Positions 52,397-61,893 of a stretch of 64,000 bases of DNA are shown one piece after another (the stretch's first letter is position 1; the number at the start of each line of letters is the position of its first letter). Both the position numbers and the translations under genes were made by a program. The stretch comes from Pythium myriotylum (taxonomy: Eukaryota > Oomycota > Peronosporomycetes > Pythiales > Pythiaceae). The stretch spans positions 1,674,001 to 1,738,000 of the forward strand of contig JALJCQ010000011.1 in the NCBI GenBank assembly GCA_023091665.1, given 5' to 3'. The notes beneath the pieces were generated by a model. That model saw only the letters and a program-made list of their open reading frames with translations, made no database searches and was not told where the DNA came from.

Positions 52397-53001
52397 AGCG
52401 CAGCGCGATACATAGGACACATTTCCCTGCGCTATCAATATACCTGGGCCTCGCTAGTGTGGCCATCCAGCATCCAGCCCACCGAATATCACACTACTGT
52501 CACACGCACACACACGAGGTGAGAGGTGACGTCGTGATGCAATATCCTATGTATGTGTCCCAAGACACCTTTGACCTTACCTCCCCCTCTGACCATGCGC
52601 CATCGCCCATCAATCAACCAGCAGCAGCATCCAGCAGGATCCAGGAATCCCACCGACGGCTGGGGTGAAACACGCTGCGTGTTGACGCATGAATGCAAAG
52701 AGTCTAGGCGTTGCACAGCAGCACGTAGTGCGCCATCGGCTGGCCACGGTCGATCCGAGCCGTTCCGGCTGGGTCTGCAGTCTAACTCGTTTGTTGCTTT
52801 TGCAAACAGATGCGTCGAAGACAACAGCCTATTTGGAGCAGTGGTCCGAGTTGATAGAGATGCAAGCATGAAGAGTCGGATGGTTGATGTGCATTCTAAC
52901 GCGCGTGGTGAACGGCGGCGAGCGTGGTTTGTTTTGGTGTGTTGTAGGTGTAGGGTTTCGTTGGTGGGCGGGAATGCAGTGTGTGGGGTGCGTAGATCGG
53001 A

Positions 53002-53082
53002 GACAGCTTGGCCGAGTGGTTAAGGCGCTAGCCTGCTAAGTTAGTGGGGCAACCCGCGTGAGTTCGAATCTCACAGCTGTCG
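53002..53082 (+). tRNA. trnS-GCU: tRNA-Ser(GCT), unit 10
   Basis: Intact; last tRNA-Ser. Confidence 0.97.
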
Positions 53083-53235
53083 TCTTTTTCCCAGCCTCCC
53101 ACTCCGACCTCGGCTCTGTCTCCTCAATTCCTCTTGCACTGGTCGTGATTCGCACAGAACCTTTTTGTGCCCAAGTGGTTCTCGATGCGTATACCAACGC
53201 AAGCACCTAAGGCAGGCGTGCTCCTGTGAAGCCTA

Positions 53236-53260
53236 GGAACCACTTCGGTGGTCATCCGCA

Positions 53261-53291
<31 letters not shown>

Positions 53292-53341
53292 GGCCCCTGC
53301 GCAAGGATGACACGCATAAATCGAGAAGTATCGCACTTTTT
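53236..53341 (+). ncRNA. U6: U6 snRNA, unit 10
   Basis: Intact; last U6 of the array. Confidence 0.96.
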
Positions 53342-53585
53342 CCACCCATGTCTTTGGACTCTACATTACTCGACAGACATCCGACACCACCCCCACCAAC
53401 ACACGAAGTCTCGTCCCACGCATCCACGGCGCTCACATGCATTCCTTCTCTGGATGACGCTGGGAAGTCTGGGTACCCGTATGATGGGGAAACGACGCAA
53501 TGGTAGCGGTGAAGGTAGTGGTGGCCGCGAGGGGTGTCCAGGCTGTGTTCTGGAGGTGATAGAAGGATGGAAAAGGAGTAAAATT

Positions 53586-53657
53586 TGAGGGATGAGGGGA
53601 TCGAACCCCCGACCGCTGGGACTGGAATCCAGCGCTCTACCACTGAGCTAACCCCCC
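53586..53657 (-). tRNA. trnW-CCA: tRNA-Trp(CCA), unit 10
   Basis: Intact; last complete RNA gene of the array. Confidence 0.87.
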
Positions 53658-53975
53658 ACATTCGCTTTGCTCGACCAACTCAACATACCATCGCATACAC
53701 AGCGCTTGCGTCCCAAATACGCTTGGTCCTACCACAACCCACACACGGGACCACGCACAGCGCAGTACACGACCTCGTGCGCCATAAAACGCAACAAAAC
53801 GGACGTCTGATCTCGTAGATCGAAGCACACAGTGGTGTATGTGGAGTGACGAGGGTAAGGCCTGTGTGTGGTCGTGGTTGACGGTGAGTGTGTGAGTTTG
53901 TGTTGTTTCTGTGTTTGTAGGTGTAATGTGTAGTTTGGCGTTTTGTGTTTGTGTTGATGCCTGCGCAGGACGTGC

Positions 53976-53991
53976 AGCCCCTATAGCTCAG
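53976..53991 (+). pseudogene. tRNA-Thr 5' fragment (15 nt) at the array edge
   Basis: AGCCCCTATAGCTCAG, the left-hand target duplication of an eleventh insertion. No tRNA-Thr body follows anywhere to the right in this window, so the array is broken beyond this point. Confidence 0.85.
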
Positions 53992-54056
53992 TTTCAAGGC
54001 GTCTGTATTGCTACACTAGCGTTACGACTGACTATTAACTGCTCGCTAATCATGTG
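53992..54056 (-). mobile_element. Diverged tail of a tRNA-targeted retroelement at the array edge
   Basis: Starts with the common TTTCAAGGCGTCTGTATT (tail in reverse) and follows the short/long elements for about 65 bp with several substitutions and indels (CTACACTAGCG, ATTAACTGC, CATGTGCGG), then similarity ends. It is a third variant of the tail family, either a different element or one cut by later rearrangement. Confidence 0.7.
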
Positions 54057-54270
54057 CGGTTTGTAGACTCTGCATTGAGAGGTTCAGACGTCTCTGGACC
54101 TCATTAAAGCTACTCTGTTGTCCCTAATAAAACGAATCTATGAGGTGTCGTCTTCTGGTATGATGAAGTATCAGAGAATTTCCATCAATGGAAATGGAGC
54201 AATAACACACGCGTCTCTGGCCAGTTAGAGACACGGGAGGGACAACTCTCTCTTGTAGAACCTACCCTCT
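54057..54270. other. Unassigned sequence beyond the array
   Basis: No ORF of note, no RNA gene and no repeat of the array. It could be the body of the element whose tail starts at 53992. Confidence 0.4.
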
Positions 54271-54450
54271 TGTAATGGGGTGTGGCCCATTACGGTTTAT
54301 ATTGCGGTGTCTCAACGGCAACTCCTCACCAAACTCCTGGTAAAACCAGCACCAAATTTTTAACGAACTGATTGAATCTGAATTTGCTGCTCTCGTGCAG
54401 CACGAGGGATTTCTGCCCTGATACCCCATCCGTTGCTGCAAACAATCCTT
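54271..54450 (-). repeat. Possible degenerate LTR remnant
   Basis: A hairpin, TGTAATGGG..CCCATTACG, at 54271-54294 resembles the hairpin that begins the gypsy LTR at 63074 (TGTAACGGG..CCCGTTACA). In reverse complement, GGCAGAAATCC near 54405-54420 also matches that LTR. Similarity is otherwise weak; this could be a solo or broken LTR of a related family. Bases 54451-54737 show nothing I recognise. Confidence 0.35.
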
Positions 54451-54741
54451 TGCTTCTTTTTTCGTTGGTTGAAGTCCAAGTCACACGTCATAGATGGTAT
54501 GCTTGGAACTGCTGCCCATAAAATCCAGGGGAATGGTGTATGATATTCCGCCAGGGCTGTGTGCTTGTAGTGTTATGGTTTTAACCCGCCAAACCCCGAC
54601 TAGGCTTATGTGTTCAAACACAGTGAAGTGGCAAATGGTCACCCCTCTCAGATGTGAAACGACATCAATGCCCACACCTAGACTTCACACCAACCGCCAC
54701 CTGCGTGGTCCATAACAATCTCTCAACGTCAAATTCGTTAA

Positions 54742-55082
54742 CCCTTTCGCAATCACCTCCGTGCAAACAGGGATTGTATGAATACTTTCATCAAGTCAAA
54801 ATTTCCAGATCGTGTAAATTTACACGTTCTGGAATTGCGACAGGTGGAGTTCCCCGCAAACCTACCGCCTTTTGAAAGAAAACCTCGCAAAATTGCAAAT
54901 AAGTTTCAAGGTTATTGATATTTAACCTTGAGAGGTTTTGAGGTTATGTTGAGGTTTTTGCGAAACTTCAATGACGGGTTTTGCAAAACGTGTAAAATTT
55001 ACACGTTCTAAGGGGTTCAAACATACCGGCTTATGAGAAACCCTCGGAACGTGTAAAATTTACACGTTTGATTGCGAAAGGG
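54742..55082. mobile_element. 341 bp MITE, piggyBac-like (TTAA target)
   Basis: Perfect 13 bp terminal inverted repeats, CCCTTTCGCAATC and GATTGCGAAAGGG, flanked by TTAA at 54738-54741 and 55083-55086. TTAA duplication with termini beginning CCC is the pattern of piggyBac transposons. No coding capacity. Inside are three copies of the palindrome CGTGTAAATTTACACG or its 1-bp-longer form, near 54811, 54990 and 55050; the first sits in a longer stem from CCAGA to TCTGG. Confidence 0.8.
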
Positions 55083-55086
55083 TTAA

Positions 55087-55447
55087 CCATCGCCCACAGT
55101 TAGTTTGCTCATTCAAACCGTCGGATGCCACCACCCAGTACTCCTGATCTGGCATTCACAAAATCGTGCTCACAAAGGAAAACGCCAAAGCTGTCGCACC
55201 ATGGGGACCCACGGCTAGAAGCCATATGGGAGATCTCTTCGTGTGAGCGACAGTGGAGGTTGTTCACTTGATTGAAGCACTACGCCAGCATCGACGCGAT
55301 CGCTTCATCACGTACAAGACAAGAACATCTCACAACAGCATCGATGCGCGGTTCATGTCCAGGGCGCTAGCTCCGCGCGGCGTCGGCGTTGGCGCTGGTA
55401 GGTGGCCACTAGGAGGTGCCCCAAAGCGTTGACACGGTGTCGACCTG
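55087..55447. other. Unassigned sequence between MITE and Mutator-like element
   Basis: No gene, RNA or repeat recognised. Confidence 0.5.
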
Positions 55448-55456
55448 GACGGACGG
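55448..55456. repeat. 9 bp target-site duplication, left
   Basis: GACGGACGG, repeated perfectly at 61885-61893; 9 bp is the typical duplication of Mutator-like elements. Confidence 0.92.
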
Positions 55457-55501
55457 GGGTAAATGTCAAAACCAGTACCAGGAATATTGGCATTTGTCAA
55501 A
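55457..55501 (+). repeat. MULE left terminal inverted repeat
   Basis: Begins GGGTAAATGTCAAAACC and ends ATTTGTCAAA; the motif TGTCAAAACCAGTACC recurs in the subterminal regions. Confidence 0.9.
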
Positions 55502-55949
55502 CGCAGCCACTACAGTCCATAATTCCATATGGTGTGCACAACACTATTTTCATGATTGGTCCATTCCTATCGTCCATGTATTTCCATGACGAAACGAATA
55601 AAACCGAGGTTTTTTCGCCCTAAACCTCGCAGCTGCGAAGGGGCGAAAAATAACGACTTGATCCAAAACGACGAGAACCGAGCCAAAGCCAATCCTTGGT
55701 CAACAGCAAGCGGCGAGAATGGAGCGATCTGGCGGCAGCAGCGGCGGCGGCAGCAACAGCGATCAAGAGCGAGATCGTCAAGGTGCCAGCAGCGACGATC
55801 AAACTGGTGGCGCAAGCGGCGAGCACGACACCAGCAGCACCACCAGTGGTGCTGCTGGGAAGAGGGCAAGTCGTGCTCGTCACGATCAAGCTCCTTTTAA
55901 ACGACGCAGAAGCCCGCGATTTGGCGCGCTGGAGGAGGCGATGGGAGCT

Positions 55950-55999
55950 GCTCGTGATGCACTGACAGTTGGTAGCTCGTGATGCACTGACAGTTGGTA
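55950..55999 (+). repeat. 25 bp tandem micro-duplication in exon 1
   Basis: The unit GCTCGTGATGCACTGACAGT plus TGGTA occurs twice exactly (55950-55974, 55975-55999). It adds 25 nt, not a multiple of three, and brings TGA into frame at the end of exon 1. Removing one copy restores the frame across the intron. Confidence 0.9.
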
Positions 56000-56090
56000 C
56001 GTATCACGACGTTGATGATGTAAAGGCGTTGATCTAACTGCGAACATGCGCTATTTTTCAGCGACATCAGCACATGTTCAGTCTGGTGGT

Positions 56091-56191
56091 ACAGCCACGT
56101 CCGCGACTCGGCGTAGCCCCCGCCTGAGCAAACAAGCTTCACACAGCCACCCGCGACTCGGCGTAGCCCCCGCCTGAGCAAACAAGCTTCA
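56091..56191 (+). repeat. About 50 bp tandem micro-duplication in exon 2
   Basis: The block CCGCGACTCGGCGTAGCCCC.. (41 bp) recurs at 56101 and 56151, and the ACAGCCAC before it recurs at 56091 and 56143, with 2 bp lost in one copy. The net gain is 50 nt and causes a frameshift to TGA. Removing it joins the upstream frame to the main transposase frame at 56240. Confidence 0.88.
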
Positions 56192-59100
56192 TCTGGGCCA
56201 ACCATCGCACAGATTGTTCGCCAGGAGGCCGTCGCCCGTGTGCCTGTGACGGGGCGACGGACTCGAGCCGTGACCAAAAAGATTCTGTCGCAGCAGAAAA
56301 AGCGAGCGTCTCCTCACGAGTCACGGGACAACAGTCCAGGCGTCTCCGACAACAGCGAGGACGCGCATGAAGATAACGAGGTTGTGGAGGGCGCAGATGA
56401 CGGAGGTGATGGATCTGACGTGGATGAAGAGCCTAATGATGTCGACGGCTCCGATGCTGACGACGATCAAGTCGATGACGACGAGGAGCTGGATGACGAC
56501 GAGGAGCTGGATGAGGAAGCAAGTAATGACGCTGACGAAGATGCGTCCGAATATGGTGGCTCGCGCTCGTCATCTTCGTCACGCGTGGCCAGAAAACGTC
56601 GGGTCCATGATTCCTCCACAACTGACACCCCTCTCGTCCAGATCTCTGCCCAGCGTGTTGTTCCCCCATGCCCAAAGCGCCAGCACGACAGCTGGGAAGC
56701 ATGGATTCAGTACCTCCAGGAATACTCGGCACGAACTTTTCAAGTGATTGTCGTGAAGAATACACTTAGTGTGAAGGAGCGAAATTCTCGCATCGCGAGG
56801 TTGAAAACGCCGAAGGAAACTCTTCCTGAATCCTTAGGCACTTTTCAGCGCAACTACATTTGCACGCATGGCTGGCCGAAGAAGTCTCGAGGTAGTGGTC
56901 AGCGTCCGAGAAGATTCGTCAGAGGCATCAATTGTCCATACTCACTTCGTGTCCAGTATGTCCAGAAAGACTCGCGCTGGGTGCTCTTGGCTCTGGTGAC
57001 ATGTGATTGGCACAACCATCGTCTGGATGCCCAGACCTATGCATCATACCCTGTGGCGCGAACGGATGTTGAAGAAGAAAACGTTGCTCGCGCGCAAGAG
57101 ATGGACAAGATGGGAGTCTCGCGTGCTAAGGTTTACGACATGCTTCTGGACAAGGGGGAGAATGTGTATAAGACAGACGTCGACAACATAACCTCCAAGA
57201 ACCGCGAGCGTACAGCTAATGTTGACGACGACGCAGCCACGGCACGAGTCCTAACCGAGTATGTCAAGGCGAATGAAGACGGCACTGTGTCTGTAGACGA
57301 AACCGAGAAGGGTGAGACAGGAGTAATTTCTGTCACCGACAAGCACATGCGAGAAATGAACGAGAGGTTCGGAGAACTGCTCCTTGTCGACTGTACCCAC
57401 AAGACAAATCGGTAAGTACATGACTGCGCCATGACTGGTAATGTTCTATCCATGACTGACGGGATTTCAAATGAACTTAGTCACAATTATCAGCTGCTGA
57501 CACTTATGGTGATGGACGAGTACGGGCATGGGCAAGTCGTCCAGCAATCATTGCTGGAGCGTAACACGGATTGGCATATGGACAGGGCAATTGATCACTA
57601 CTTCAGGGCGAACGATGATCGGTACACACCCGTGCGCGTCATTATGGTCGATAAGGACTTCAATGAAATTCGAGTGTTGAAAGCCCAATTCTGATTTGCC
57701 TTTTCCATGTGCTCAAGTATCTCACAACCGTTGCACACAAGGTTGAGTTTGGGAAGTTGTCCAAGGACGACTACGACGTTTTGGAGACATTAATCCACAA
57801 CCTCGTTTACTCCCACGACAAGATGGACTACTCAGAAAATCTTCTTGCTCTCAAGACTTTCTGTGTGCAGGCAGAGTTCGAGCCTTTCTACGATTATGTC
57901 ATCAAGAACTGGGATGGTGATGAGCAGACAGACATGTGGGTGCTCTTCACACGAGCTGACCTACCCCGGCTGCAGAACGACACGAACAATCGGCTTGAAG
58001 ATTGGTTCGGTAAGTTCAAGCAAGGGGTGACCCACAACTCTTCGATGGCAGAGTGCTTGACGCAGCTCCTGAACGAGGCACGACGTAGTGCGCGGGAGTA
58101 CTCACACCGCAACCGTGTTGGCTGCCATTGGAATTCTACGTACGATGATGAGATGAACGCCATACTCCTCAGCACGACACACTTTGTCGCAGAAGCGGTT
58201 CTTCCTCAGTATCAAGCAGCTCTTGAGAGATTCCGAGAGTACACATATACCTACCCCGATGGTCCGGGTGGCCAGAGCGTGCAGCTTGAACGAGAAGGAC
58301 GCGTCAATGTGGTCGATTTGACTGATTTCTCCTGCAGCTGTGCTTTTGCGAAAAGCATGCTGCTTCCATGCCGCCATTCCATCGCGTTCCGTAAGTGGTC
58401 AAACAAGTCTCCAGTCATTCCGTTGATCCAAGTCAATGACCGGTGAGCCCAACCTTTGCCCATGATCAACCATGATTTATTCATGATTATTATTTTTCTG
58501 TGCAGATGGCGCCGTCCGACCCGACCACTCGAAGCAGTGCAGCCGTTTCTCTTGCGCAATGCTCGAGGCGTCACGAAGACTAATGTGCCAGACGACTCCG
58601 TCGTTAAAACTTGCCACTCTGCGCGTGAGCGGTACAATACGGCTCGTCGTCTGATCGAGCCAATATGCAGTGAACTAGCTGACATTGAGGATCCTTCCGA
58701 GTTCAAGACATACTGTGATTTTCTTTTGTCGCAGTGGAATATAATCCGCCAGCGCAAACTTGGTGCTCGTGCGGGCGACGACGCCTCGATTGAGCCGTCA
58801 GAGGTCGTTGAATTGTCGCAGGCAAACAGTTTGTGGTCTGACGACTTGGGAACTGTGCCACCGTGCGATGTGCCCTCTGTAACTATGCCTGAGACCAAAG
58901 AACTTATCGCTAGCGCGCAAGGAGCTGGTCATGGACGAGATATGGAAGATAATGGAGAAGATGTAGATGATCATGCGTCAGTTTTGGACAGTCATGGACA
59001 AGACATGGAAACAAAGTCTGCCAACGAGGAAATGGTTGAAGATGTTGAGCGAGACATGAACGAAGGGTCGAACGATGAAGAGCAAAACGTGTCGAAGTCC

Positions 59101-60369
59101 GATCAAGACTCGGAAGAAGAGTCGAAGTCAGACTCAACGATCAAGATCAAGCTGAACAAGAAGGCACCCAAGCATGGAGCGCCAAAGAAAGACCAGAAGA
59201 AGAAGATTTCAGCAGCTAAAATCGCTCGCACCACGTCGAACCAAGCGGCTCTTGTCCAGAAGGCAGCTGGTGTCACGACGCTGCAGAGTCTCATCGCGAA
59301 ACTCGATGCAGATCAGCCCAACCTTTACGCCACGCTCTTGACATTGAAGGATGTTCCTGAGAAGCATAAGGCCATGGCAAACAGCAGACCCACACTCCAC
59401 TACATGGCCCACCCAGTGCTGACAACAAGCGACATTTTTGTTCTCCCAGAAGGATTGGTTGACGCCTGCGTGAACAAGATCCCAGAGGACAGCAGCAAGA
59501 CCAACCCGATTAATATCGGCACGCCGACAGGCTACACACCACCACCCAGTCCCCCCGACAAAACAAGTGGTGCCAAGGTTCCCGTCATCAAGATCAACCA
59601 GATTGGTCTGTTCTCGCCGGCGCAGATCCAGGCAATGAAACGAGTCTACACGACCATTGAGTACTGCAAGGAGGGTGAAATCTTTTGTGAATGGTTAGAC
59701 GTCGAAGTGGCACGTGCCTTGACGAAGAAGTCGGACGCTGACAAGCTTGAAGACTTGTCTGCGTTGATCAAGTCAATGTATCCACACGCATATATCCCAG
59801 GCCTTCCTGGCAGATATATGCGGAGTGTGTATCGAATCCACCCGTCTAGTTGGTTTCAAGGTGACTTGATCGAGGCGTTTGTGAACCGCTTGCAAGAAGT
59901 GTACGGATCGTGCCGGTACGCCGGGGTAATCGAGCGCGATCGAAAGGCGACAAAGACAAGACCAGCTGTTGAAGTGGAAGGGCGCGTCCAAGACCGGATT
60001 GCTGAGTTGATTTCCGATGAAGGAGTTGACTTTGTCTTCGTTGTGATGAACCTCGGCAACACCCACTGGACGTGCCTCATTGTTGACCCTTTGCCCAAAG
60101 AAGTCGCCACGTACGACTCTCTTGGTCATGGAAACAAGGATCTGGATGCCGTAGCGTGGAATATCGCCAACAACCTTGGCGGATACAGTGTCGTCTCAGG
60201 AAATAGCCCCCTCTAGCCCGACGGGAACAGCTGCGGTCTCTTCATTTGTTTCAAGCTTTGGCGCGCTTGTGACCATGACGCGTCAAGAATCATGACTGAC
60301 AACGTCCTCAACATCAGACGTTTCGAGCTCACCTACTTCGTGATGACCGGTAACCTCTTGCATAACTAG

Positions 60370-60927
60370 GTAATTAGTCTCGACTAATATACTCATCCAT
60401 TTGATCCACCTTCTACTTTGTTTCGTTCCATCATGTGAAAAAAAAGTATGGATGAATTATGGAACAGGATGGGGAAATCATGGACCGATAATCTAGTGCA
60501 GTTCTTGAATGTCTTTCTAGTTTGACCAGATTCAAACGGGCTGCACATATATATGGAGCGTAGAGCTCTTAGGAAATCATTTGTCGAGCACAACCTGCGG
60601 CGCTCACACCTTCTCTTTGATTCTCCAGCTCGGGTTGAACCTTGAGGAATCTCGGAGGCCATAACTTGGCTCAAGTCAAGATCATGCGGCTTCGAGTTGA
60701 AGCTGTTTCCAAATGAATTGACTCGTTGAATTGAGTCCTGGTAGTTTTCACTTCAACGAGCAGTTTTCACTTTCAGAAATCTCGAGGAAATCAGGATATA
60801 TTACCACTATATTTCATCGCTTTCGACAGGTTTCAAAATTTTGGCGAATGGTGGACGAAGCATGGTCAGACGCGGATGAAGTATATACTGTAAGTAACAT
60901 ATGAAATCATGGACTGTAATACCAGCC
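60370..60927. other. MULE 3' region, non-coding
   Basis: A/T-rich, no ORF or repeat recognised; lies between the transposase stop and the internal inverted repeat. Confidence 0.6.
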
Positions 60928-60969
60928 TTTGTCAAAAGCAGTACCATTGTCAGAACCAGCACCAGTACC
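60928..60969 (+). repeat. Internal inverted copy of the right subterminal repeat
   Basis: 42 bp matching the reverse complement of 61807-61848 at 40 positions. With its partner it encloses 0.84 kb that includes the antisense zinc-finger relic. Confidence 0.85.
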
Positions 60970-61068
60970 ACAGACATCTGGATTGAACCGACTGGCATCT
61001 GAATCGATCGTAGTATCTTGTGTGCGTGTTTATATTGCTGATGCATTCACTACTCTGCGGTGTCGAGC

Positions 61069-61672
61069 TCAGTTGAGCAGTCTTTGGAAGTCGACTGGCA
61101 TACGGGTGTCAGCTTCTGTGTTGTCGTGACTAGGAAGACTGCTGTCGGTCTGTTGCGACGATATATCCACAACCTCTCCGATGAGAGTTGATGGTGCGAC
61201 AACACTTGGGGCTCCGTGTCTAGGGCAAGTGGGCTTGTTGTGTCGGGAAGCCTCACCGCATGCGCGGCAGCGATGCACATGTGGCCGCTCTCGCCAGCAG
61301 AGCGGATGCGGCGAACAGTACGCCGTCCACGCGAGTGGTACGATGGCGGTGCTGTGATTGTGTCTGCGGCCACGAGACCCGTGTCCACAGCCAGCTCTAT
61401 TGAGAGCCCTCGAAATCCTGAGAATGTTTGGATATGATAACACTGGTCAAAAGCTTCTGTAAAACGTGTCACAATGACTTGCCATTCGCAGCCGTCAGTC
61501 GGACAGACGTACGTTTTAGATCGGCCGCTGTTGCGGGGCACCTTGGCGAGCTTGTTTTGCTTCAGACAGTAGTCCTTTACATACTTTGTTGCTTCTTTTC
61601 ATGTGGGAAGCGCTGCTCAATGCTCAGCGTGTCAGCTCCATACAGTGCCATGAGATCGATTGATGCGCTCAT
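61069..61672 (-). pseudogene. Decayed antisense zinc-finger gene inside the MULE
   Basis: On the minus strand a frame opens MSASIDLMALYGADT at 61672, shifts frame after FPHEK, continues as KYVKDYCLKQNKLAKVPRNS and YVCPTDGCEWQVIVTRF (a C-x4-C-x-W motif, as in FAR1/FLYWCH-type domains of MULE proteins). Further down, in another frame, it shows CRACGEASRHNKPTC, a CCHC-like knuckle, near 61226-61272. At least two frameshifts. It may be a second MULE gene or a captured piece. No function assigned. Confidence 0.5.
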
Positions 61673-61839
61673 CGCAAACTTCTAACTCTGGGCAAGTCAT
61701 GGGGCACGTCCCTTCGTCACCTAAATAGAGATCTGCAGTCGGATGATTATGGACGGGATTAATTGCATCTGCTGCGGTCAAAAATATAGCTATTGGTTCT
61801 GACATTGGTACTGGTACTGGTTCTGACAATGGTACTGGT

Positions 61840-61884
61840 TTTGACAAATTCCAATATTTCTGGTACTGGTTTTGTCATTTTCCC
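61840..61884 (-). repeat. MULE right terminal inverted repeat
   Basis: Reverse complement begins GGGAAAATGACAAAACC. Just inside lie further TGTCA(A/G)AACCAGTACC repeats down to about 61800. Confidence 0.9.
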
Positions 61885-61893
61885 GACGGACGG
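61885..61893. repeat. 9 bp target-site duplication, right
   Basis: GACGGACGG, identical to 55448-55456. Confidence 0.92.

Larger units (their letters stand above)
1..53991. repeat. Tandem tRNA-Thr / tRNA-Ser / U6 / tRNA-Trp array with embedded LINEs
   Basis: Ten complete units occur, each in the order tRNA-Thr(+), (AG)n, tRNA-Ser(+), U6(+), tRNA-Trp(-), then a constant 318 bp spacer and a retroelement insertion before the next tRNA-Thr. Directly adjacent units are 2271-2291 bp apart; the differences follow microsatellite length. Distances inside a unit are fixed: 153 bp from tRNA-Ser to U6 and 244 bp from U6 to tRNA-Trp in every copy. LINEs interrupt the array at four tRNA-Trp genes. A higher-order repeat is visible: LINE 1 to LINE 3 is 27,381 bp and LINE 2 to LINE 4 is 29,666 bp, the excess being one extra unit. 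Confidence 0.95.
55719..60369 (+). pseudogene. MULE transposase - SWIM - Ulp1 protease gene, broken
   Basis: Four exons fit: 55719-55996, 56062-57411, 57481-58442 and 58506-60369, with 65, 69 and 63 bp GT..AG introns in compatible phase. The intact protein would be about 1,460 aa. Domains in order: Ser/Gly-rich N-terminus; acidic region (56360-56560); FAR1/FLYWCH-like zinc domain ending TCDWHNH (56850-57020); MULE transposase with LLLVDCTHKTNR (first Asp), MVDKDFNEI (second Asp) and NNRLEDWFGKFK (probable Glu); SWIM finger CSCAF..LPCRH (58330-58380); acidic/basic linker; Ulp1-like C48 cysteine protease with NTHW (His), YDS (Asp) and DGNSCG (Cys). Lesions: a 25 bp and a 50 bp micro-duplication near the 5' end, a frameshift with probable small deletion at 57691-57694, and TAG at 60214-60216. 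The family resembles plant Ulp1-bearing MULEs; the role of the protease in transposition is unknown. Confidence 0.88.
55457..61884 (+). mobile_element. Mutator-like element (MULE) with Ulp1 domain, 6.4 kb, complete ends
   Basis: Terminal inverted repeats of about 45 bp (55457-55501 and 61840-61884) match at 41 of 45 positions and start GGG(T/A)AAATG(T/A)CAAAACC. They are bounded by perfect 9 bp duplications. The element holds one long spliced transposase gene (now a pseudogene) on the plus strand and a decayed zinc-finger reading frame on the minus strand. Ends and duplication are intact, so it could still be mobilised by a transposase supplied in trans. Confidence 0.92.

Noticed and set aside
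1..53991. CRISPR-like or bacterial repeat array
   Set aside because: Unit size, U6 snRNA, LINEs and introns show eukaryotic nuclear DNA; no short direct repeats with unique spacers.
57412..57480. Stop codons in the MULE frame at 57415 and 58446 as disabling lesions
   Set aside because: Both lie in 63-69 bp segments with GTAAGT/GTGAGC and CTTAG/TGCAG ends in matching phase, so they are introns.
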